Source: Dawidia soli (GTDB lineage Bacteria > Bacteroidota > Bacteroidia > Cytophagales > Cyclobacteriaceae). Taken from it: a DNA stretch of 64,000 bases. Below the pieces are notes generated by a model that saw only the letters and a program-made list of their open reading frames with translations, was not told where the DNA came from and ran no database searches. The translations under genes and the position numbers were made by a program. Within the stretch, counting starts at the first letter, position 1. Every line of letters starts with the position of its first letter. Below, piece after piece: positions 63,664 through 64,000 of the stretch. Location of the stretch: the NCBI RefSeq assembly GCF_018598185.1, contig NZ_JAHESC010000004.1, forward strand, positions 124,001 to 188,000. The letters run 5' to 3'.

Positions 63664-64000
63664 TTATGGCGTCATGCGTTCCAATTCGATTGAAGCTTGT
63701 ATAAACGGTCCCACGCCCTTCAAATCATCGACGCGCAAGGGCTCACCGATATAATACGCAAACGAGCCGTCTCTATAGGGACTACCGCCAAGGCCCGCGC
63801 CACTGCACGTTTTTGTAAGGTGGATCAGACCATCAGCGTCCTTCTCAATAAAGTTCTTCAACAGTCCGTCATACCCCTTCCGTGCCACAGCGTTGAAGCG
63901 TTTGTCGAGGTAACCCAGGCGTGTGCCTTTGGCGATGGCATAGACAAACATGCAACTCGCCGAGGCCTCCCGGTAGTTCCCGGCAACGGTGGGTTTATCG
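63664..64000 (-). CDS. GH105/GH88 unsaturated rhamnogalacturonyl hydrolase (5' end beyond the window)
   Basis: The minus strand is open from the window edge to a stop at 63664-63666, giving the last 111 residues. They read VAGNYREASASCMFVYAIAK, then KGYDGLLKNFI and SPYRDGSFAYYIGEP with DLKGVGPFIQASIE, the C-terminal half of the alpha/alpha-barrel of unsaturated rhamnogalacturonyl/glucuronyl hydrolases. They remove the terminal unsaturated uronate left by lyases. An internal Met at 63951 is not the start. It is first visible gene of the pectin operon. Confidence 0.9.
   Translation of the reverse strand, partial: DKPTVAGNYREASASCMFVYAIAKGTRLGYLDKRFNAVARKGYDGLLKNFIEKDADGLIHLTKTCSGAGLGGSPYRDGSFAYYIGEPLRVDDLKGVGPFIQASIELERMTP

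Overview
The window comes from a Bacteroidota genome, most likely order Cytophagales. The evidence is a flexirubin-type pigment cluster, a SusC/SusD pair with satellite lipoproteins, promoters of the Bacteroidota type (TTTG near -33, TAnnTTTG near -7), LytTR and propeller-type sensor systems, and many secreted proteins and lipoproteins. Base composition looks even, with about half or more GC, apart from an AT-richer patch at about 28.3-29.4 kb. I see no rRNA, tRNA, CRISPR array, insertion sequence or phage gene.

Layout. 0-4.5 kb (minus): a pigment operon of tyrosine ammonia-lyase, ketoreductase, ketosynthase, acyl carrier protein and an LpxL-type acyltransferase, divergent from an outer-membrane patatin. 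7-11.6 kb: small and hypothetical genes, a TetR regulator with an operator over its own promoter, and an HPP membrane protein. 11.3-17.1 kb (minus): hydrolase, OsmC, a secreted CxxC protein, an FtsX-type ABC pair with a His/Glu-rich loop, an RlmL-like methyltransferase and BirA. 17.2-20.6 kb (plus): rsfS, ftsH, lpxH. 20.6-24 kb: secreted proteins and an NHL lipoprotein. 24.3-28.3 kb: a sigma-54-type response regulator with its kinase, an acyl carrier protein and a YegS-like lipid kinase. 28.5-29 kb: an RHS remnant coupled to a small membrane protein. 30-36 kb: a SusC/SusD locus with two extra lipoproteins. 36.5-40 kb: a LuxR-type regulator and propeller kinase. 40-46.6 kb: a MacB-like permease, an ECF sigma factor with a small membrane partner, and mixed housekeeping genes.

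46.7-64 kb is a pectin and uronate region. A GH9 enzyme is followed by an operon of Gfo/Idh oxidoreductase, kdgK, eda and exuT. This operon is divergent from uxaA across an intergenic region holding a perfect 20-bp palindrome, the likely shared operator. At the right edge a compact operon encodes GH105 (partial), DUF4861, GH43, pectin methylesterase and a KdgF-like cupin. Together these would demethylate pectin, process unsaturated products, import uronates and convert altronate through KDG and KDPG to pyruvate and glyceraldehyde 3-phosphate. Uronate isomerase and tagaturonate reductase are not in the window.

Between the two pectin blocks lies the most unusual unit, at 54.8-59.2 kb. A secreted protein carries nine copies of a 34-residue repeat built around Ser-Asp-His-Tyr. 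It is followed by a LytS-type kinase, a second kinase-like protein that has lost both the phospho-acceptor His and the N-box Asn, and a LytTR response regulator. The last three genes are joined by ATGA overlaps. This looks like a signalling system with a pseudokinase partner and a periplasmic solenoid protein.
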